From assembly GCA_015060965.1 (NCBI GenBank), contig SUXN01000018.1, positions 1 to 54,662 on the forward strand: DNA of 54,662 bases, written 5' to 3'. Below are positions 53,453 through 54,662 of the stretch, in pieces. Within the stretch, counting starts at the first letter, position 1. Each line of letters opens with the position of its first letter. Made by a program: the position numbers and the translations under genes. The notes beneath the pieces are model-generated. The model made no database searches and was not told where the DNA came from. It worked only from the letters and a program-made list of their open reading frames with translations. This DNA is from Bacteroidales bacterium (GTDB lineage Bacteria; Bacteroidota; Bacteroidia; Bacteroidales; Bacteroidaceae).

Positions 53453-54150
53453 AAAGGTGTATTGTAATTTGCATGCTCGCAGCATTGCTTGGTATTTGCA
53501 ATGTAGCAGCACAGGAACGCGCAACAATTCTGAAGGAAGTGAGCAACGACAGTACTGCATGTATATATGCAAGGGCACTGCCCGAAGCTGTTATATACAG
53601 CGGAAAGAAAAAGAGCAAGAAGCTTGCAAACAAAGGAATGCGCGTGGCAGGGACACGAACTGCGTGGACACCTGACAATATTGGGCAGGAGATTGGTTCT
53701 GTTGTAGAGACTGAGAACACGTTCCAGGTGCAGGAAATATCCTTCAATGTGATGTCAAACGGCATCGCAGGTCTGAAGTTGAGCATAAACATTTATGCAT
53801 TGGACGAAGAGAAAATGCAGTATTGCAACGTAATGCACACTCCAATAAGTATTGATGTTCCTCCATGCACCGACAAAAAGGAATTGACAGTGTGCCCCAC
53901 AAAGCAACTGTTCCTTGTTCCGGGACGTTATTTGGTTGCAGTAAAAATGGCAGACTGCGACGCGAGCATCAAAGAAGAATGGAGCGACAACGACAAGTGG
54001 GACAACAAGAAGAGGTACAGCATGAGCAAGCAGAGCATACACTTTCCGCTCTACCTCAAAAGTAGCTACACACGCAAAGGCATAGCCGATGAACTTGAAA
54101 AGGTACCCGTGAATTTGGGACTGACGGTGAAAGGCGTCGAGTACAGATGA
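53449..54150 (+). CDS. Secreted protein of unknown function (233 aa)
   Basis: A signal peptide (cleavage near NVAAQ, residue 22) precedes a beta-rich domain. Residues about 75-170 (FQVQEISFNVMSNGIAGLKL, SINIYALDEEK, CPTKQLFLVPGRYLVAVKMAD) resemble the C-terminal module seen in several Bacteroidales carboxypeptidase-regulatory-like proteins, a loose match from memory. The start overlaps the regulator stop codon by four bases. It is the last gene of the DUF2975 operon, ended by the hairpin at 54250-54295, and places one extracytoplasmic partner in an otherwise membrane and regulatory set. Confidence 0.75.
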   Translation: MKRCIVICMLAALLGICNVAAQERATILKEVSNDSTACIYARALPEAVIYSGKKKSKKLANKGMRVAGTRTAWTPDNIGQEIGSVVETENTFQVQEISFNVMSNGIAGLKLSINIYALDEEKMQYCNVMHTPISIDVPPCTDKKELTVCPTKQLFLVPGRYLVAVKMADCDASIKEEWSDNDKWDNKKRYSMSKQSIHFPLYLKSSYTRKGIADELEKVPVNLGLTVKGVEYR

Positions 54151-54249
54151 TGAAAATGTGTAAGGGGTAGGTTTAAGGTGTAGGCTGTATGGTTTAATGT
54201 GTAAAGTTGCGAGTAAGCGAATTTCTCAATTAAGCGAGCATAACACAAA

Positions 54250-54295
54250 CAGAACCTCCAGCACCCACAACAATGGGTGTTGGAGGTTCTGTTTT
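54250..54295 (+). terminator. Rho-independent terminator of the DUF2975 operon
   Basis: Arms at 54250-54267 and 54274-54291 (starting CAGAACCTCCA) form an 18-bp stem with one G-U pair and a six-base loop, followed by TTTTAC. It lies about 100 bp after the last stop codon. Confidence 0.85.
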
Positions 54296-54662
54296 ACATC
54301 CATTTATGGAATAGAAAAAGTTCCGCCACTCACACAGTGAGGGGAGGTGGCGCGAGCAAAGCGAACGACGGAGGGGAGAAAAATCAAACACGACAATTTA
54401 GGTAAAAAGATGCTTCACTACGTTTCAGCATGACATAAACTGCGAACTTGTCATTTCGACGACTGTAAGAAGGAGACGTGTTGTTGAGGGCTTTGCCCGA
54501 AAAAATCCCGAAAACCGCGGATAGAGATTCTTCACTACGTTCAGACGTGTTGTTGAGGGCTTTGCCCGAAAAATGACAAAACAACGTTTTGTTATCGGTG
54601 AGTTCATTAGTGCAACAATGAACGAACCAATGCTCTTTTGTTTTGTTATCGGTGAGTTCATT
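54296..54662. repeat. Edge region with dispersed repeats
   Basis: No gene is seen. A GC-rich element (54331-54380, GTGAGGGGAGGTGGCGCGAG) precedes a half palindromic repeat (54408-54436, ending CAGCATGACA). A further repeat starts at 54449 (TTGTCATTTCGACGACTG), carries the 27-bp insert at 54475-54501, and near its tail a second, identical insert at 54544-54570. The hairpin module (AACGTTTTGTTATCG) follows at 54580-54608, and a 23-bp part of it is repeated at 54640-54662. The region resembles positions 43-172. Confidence 0.75.

Noticed and set aside
1..54662. tRNA, rRNA, prophage, complete IS element
   Set aside because: No cloverleaf-like sequence, rRNA motif, transposase, integrase or phage structural gene was found on either strand by eye.

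Overview
The window looks like a chromosomal segment from a gut-type member of the Bacteroidales (Bacteroides/Prevotella-like). The evidence is the complete aerotolerance (Bat) operon, an S16 protein with a long Ala/Glu/Lys tail, HU-type proteins including one fused to a membrane segment and LysM, FtsX-type permeases of about 800 residues, many SC-lipobox lipoproteins, and promoters of the Bacteroidetes TTTG-N19-21-TAnnTTTG type. I see no tRNA, rRNA, phage, complete IS or CRISPR. The genus cannot be fixed from the sequence alone.

Layout. 1-300: dispersed palindromic repeats. 466-8816 (minus): a five-gene efflux operon (TolC-like, periplasmic adaptor, two MacB/FtsX-like permeases, ATPase). 9114-13019 (plus): rpsP, then an S41-like lipoprotein lacking the expected catalytic residues, two lipoproteins and a small outer-membrane barrel. 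13094-16715 (minus): an orphan protein and a two-domain M16 peptidase. 16899-18445 (plus): threonine aldolase and prolyl-tRNA editing protein. 18504-27750 (minus): a PAP2 phosphatase and the moxR-DUF58-(membrane protein)-batA-batB-batC-batD-batE cluster. 27880-33809 (minus): lepA, ftsY, rimO, HU and HU-TM-LysM. 34028-41902 (minus): AsmA-like protein, GH20 hexosaminidase, a secreted metzincin protease and an aminotransferase.

From about 41.9 kb the content becomes accessory. A 1.1-kb gene-poor stretch holds four palindromic repeats and a frameshifted GIY-YIG nuclease. ettA follows, then an orphan membrane protein, an AbiEii-type nucleotidyltransferase toxin with a putative DUF6922-like partner (flanked by a 69-bp duplication of the 3' end of the neighbouring MATE gene), the MATE exporter, a GNAT acetyltransferase ending inside a minisatellite, a 46-bp tandem repeat, a TIR-TM-WD40 protein, and a divergent DUF2975-DUF2975-HTH-secreted protein operon. 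More dispersed repeats close the window.

The strongest candidates for something new are: (1) the TIR-TM protein whose 11 near-identical 42-residue WD40 repeats differ mainly at a few fixed positions and show mosaic exchange, as expected of a fast-evolving sensor; (2) very short inserts (27 bp and 33 bp) nested at the same position inside several dispersed palindromic repeats; (3) the AbiE-type module bounded by the duplicated MATE 3' end; (4) the degenerate S41 protein; (5) the HU-TM-LysM protein, which could tie the nucleoid to the cell wall. All functional statements rest on reading motifs by eye; no database search was run.
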